A DNA stretch of 64,000 bases, from contig NZ_CP009286.1 in assembly GCF_000758685.1 (NCBI RefSeq), forward strand, positions 3,192,501 through 3,256,500, in the 5' to 3' direction. This stretch comes from Paenibacillus stellifer (GTDB lineage Bacteria > Bacillota > Bacilli > Paenibacillales > Paenibacillaceae). Of the stretch, positions 63,901 through 64,000 are shown in pieces (positions within the stretch are counted from its first letter, which is position 1; every line of letters starts with the position of its first letter). The translations under genes were made by a program, and so were the position numbers. Under the pieces are notes generated by a model, which saw only the letters and a program-made list of their open reading frames with translations, did not search any database and was not told the origin of the DNA.

Positions 63901-64000
63901 TTCCGATGCTGCCCGCTTTGACATTCAGCGTATCCTGCGAAGTCTCCAGCAGCAGCGCGTCAACGCCCCCCTCAATCAGAGCAACCGCCTGTTCTTCATA
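60992..64000 (-). CDS. metH: Cobalamin-dependent methionine synthase, N-terminus cut by window edge
   Basis: MetH transfers a methyl group from methyl-tetrahydrofolate via methylcobalamin to homocysteine. Visible in order: end of the homocysteine domain with zinc cysteines (NCATGP, GGCCGTTP), pterin domain (MVGERTNVLGSRKF to IVNTEKVERYAS), cobalamin cap and B12 domain with DVHDIGKN, and the reactivation (AdoMet) domain near the C-terminus. The frame is open to the right edge (1,003 codons, no start), so the first part is outside. It ends at a clean terminator. Confidence 0.97.
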   Translation of the reverse strand, partial: YEEQAVALIEGGVDALLLETSQDTLNVKAGSIGIREAFRKTGVTLPIMISGTIEPMGTTLAGQNIEAFYISLEHLNPISIGLNCATGPEFMRDHIRSLAGMASVAVSCYPNAGLPDENGNYHESPDSLARKISAFAEKGWLNIAGGCCGTTPAHIKAMAEALEAYPPRLLEGSHPPALSGIDPVYVEQDNRPYMVGERTNVLGSRKFKRLIVEGKYEEASEIARAQVKSGAQVVDVCVQDPDRDEAEDMKSFLELVVKKVKVPLMIDTTDPKVIDLALQYSQGKAIINSINLEDGEEKFEHVTPLIHKYGGAVVVGTIDENGQAIKAVDKLDVAKRSYELLVNKYGLHPEDLIFDTLVFPVGTGDEQYIGSAKETIDGIRLIKEALPGVHTILGISNVSFGLPEAGREVLNSVFLYECTKAGLDYAIVNTEKVERYASIPEEERRLAEELIYNTNDETLAEFVAAFRGKKVEKKEKISNLTLEERLASYVVEGSKDGLIPDLDEALKKYGALEIINGPLMEGMSEVGRLFNNNELIVAEVLQSAEVMKASVAHLEQFMQKNETSVKGKILLATVKGDVHDIGKNLVEIILSNNGYQIVNLGIKVPPETIIEAFRREKADAIGLSGLLVKSAQQMVLTAQDLRTAGIDVPIMVGGAALTRKFTKTRISPEYDGLVLYAKDAMDGLDLANKLMNADERAKMVEELRSEKESTATEKPKSELPKLTRVERSSISVDAPVFTPPDLERHVLRNYPLGHVIPYVNMQMLLGHHLGLKGSVEGLLASGDSRAVELKETVDNLLHEATVNGTITPNAMYRFFPAQSRGNDILIYDPEDTGKVLHTFTFPRQQVEPYLCLSDFLKPVDSGIMDYVGFLVVTAGQGIREQAEELKAKGDYLRSHALQAMALEIAEGLAERVHHMMRDIWGFPDPADMTMKQRHGARYQGIRVSFGYPACPDLEDQEPLFRLMSPEDIGIRLTEGFMMEPEASVSAMVFAHPQAQYFNVEKA

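Overview
The window looks like chromosomal DNA of a Paenibacillus-type Firmicute. The evidence is its GC-rich coding sequence, strong AGGAGG-type ribosome binding sites, frequent TTG/GTG starts, intrinsic hairpin-plus-U terminators, a T-box leader, and protein sequences that read like Paenibacillaceae families (PspA, 3D-domain protein, NlpC/P60, YkpA-type ABC-F, PyrK/PyrD pair, E1alpha-E1beta-E2-E3 pdh operon). No rRNA, tRNA, prophage, insertion sequence, CRISPR array or origin was seen. Most genes lie on the minus strand. The window cuts moeA at the left edge and metH at the right edge.

Layout. 1-4.1 kb: moeA (partial), then a minus-strand run pyrK-pyrD-LpdD-like-pspA-DUF4178. 4.3-9.9 kb: polysaccharide deacetylase lipoprotein, LysM/3D protein, and convergent ppk/ppx whose 3' ends overlap. 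10.1-12.5 kb: amino-acid ABC transporter (binding protein, permease, ATPase). 12.7-19.7 kb: glycogen and alpha-glucan metabolism, with a neopullulanase-type amylase, glgB-glgA, and divergent glgC. 19.8-25.1 kb: tightly overlapped minus-strand unit of orphan ABC ATPase, VCBS-repeat lipoprotein, OmpR-type regulator, HAMP histidine kinase and double-GNAT protein. 25.2-29.1 kb: MFS transporter divergent from an ArsR-type regulator with a palindrome at the transporter start site, a HAD hydrolase, and a DsbA-like membrane thioredoxin. 29.2-32.5 kb: GH36 alpha-galactosidase with divergent AraC regulator. 32.5-40.6 kb: topB, proS with a long T-box leader, gltD, dfrA, thyA. 40.9-45.7 kb: pdhABCD operon from a strong sigma-A promoter. 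46-52.7 kb: esterase, LMW phosphatase, thiN, NlpC/P60 hydrolase, pseudo-receiver regulator, MoeB/ThiF protein, ABC-F ATPase. 52.9-60.8 kb: Hanks kinase fused to a degenerate MinD-like domain, then a chain of overlapping genes (cREC-like receiver, thioredoxin, ModF-like ATPase, FtsJ-type methyltransferase), Fpg/Nei glycosylase with endonuclease IV, HAD phosphatase and RNase Z. 60.99 kb to the end: metH.

Most genes are housekeeping. The items most likely to hold new biology are the 20.9-25.1 kb signalling/ABC/lipoprotein/GNAT unit, the kinase-pseudoNTPase fusion, the overlapped cassette at 54.6-57.2 kb, a degenerate 7-8 bp tandem array behind proS, and a recurring TATAAG-TATAAG element found directly after three terminators.
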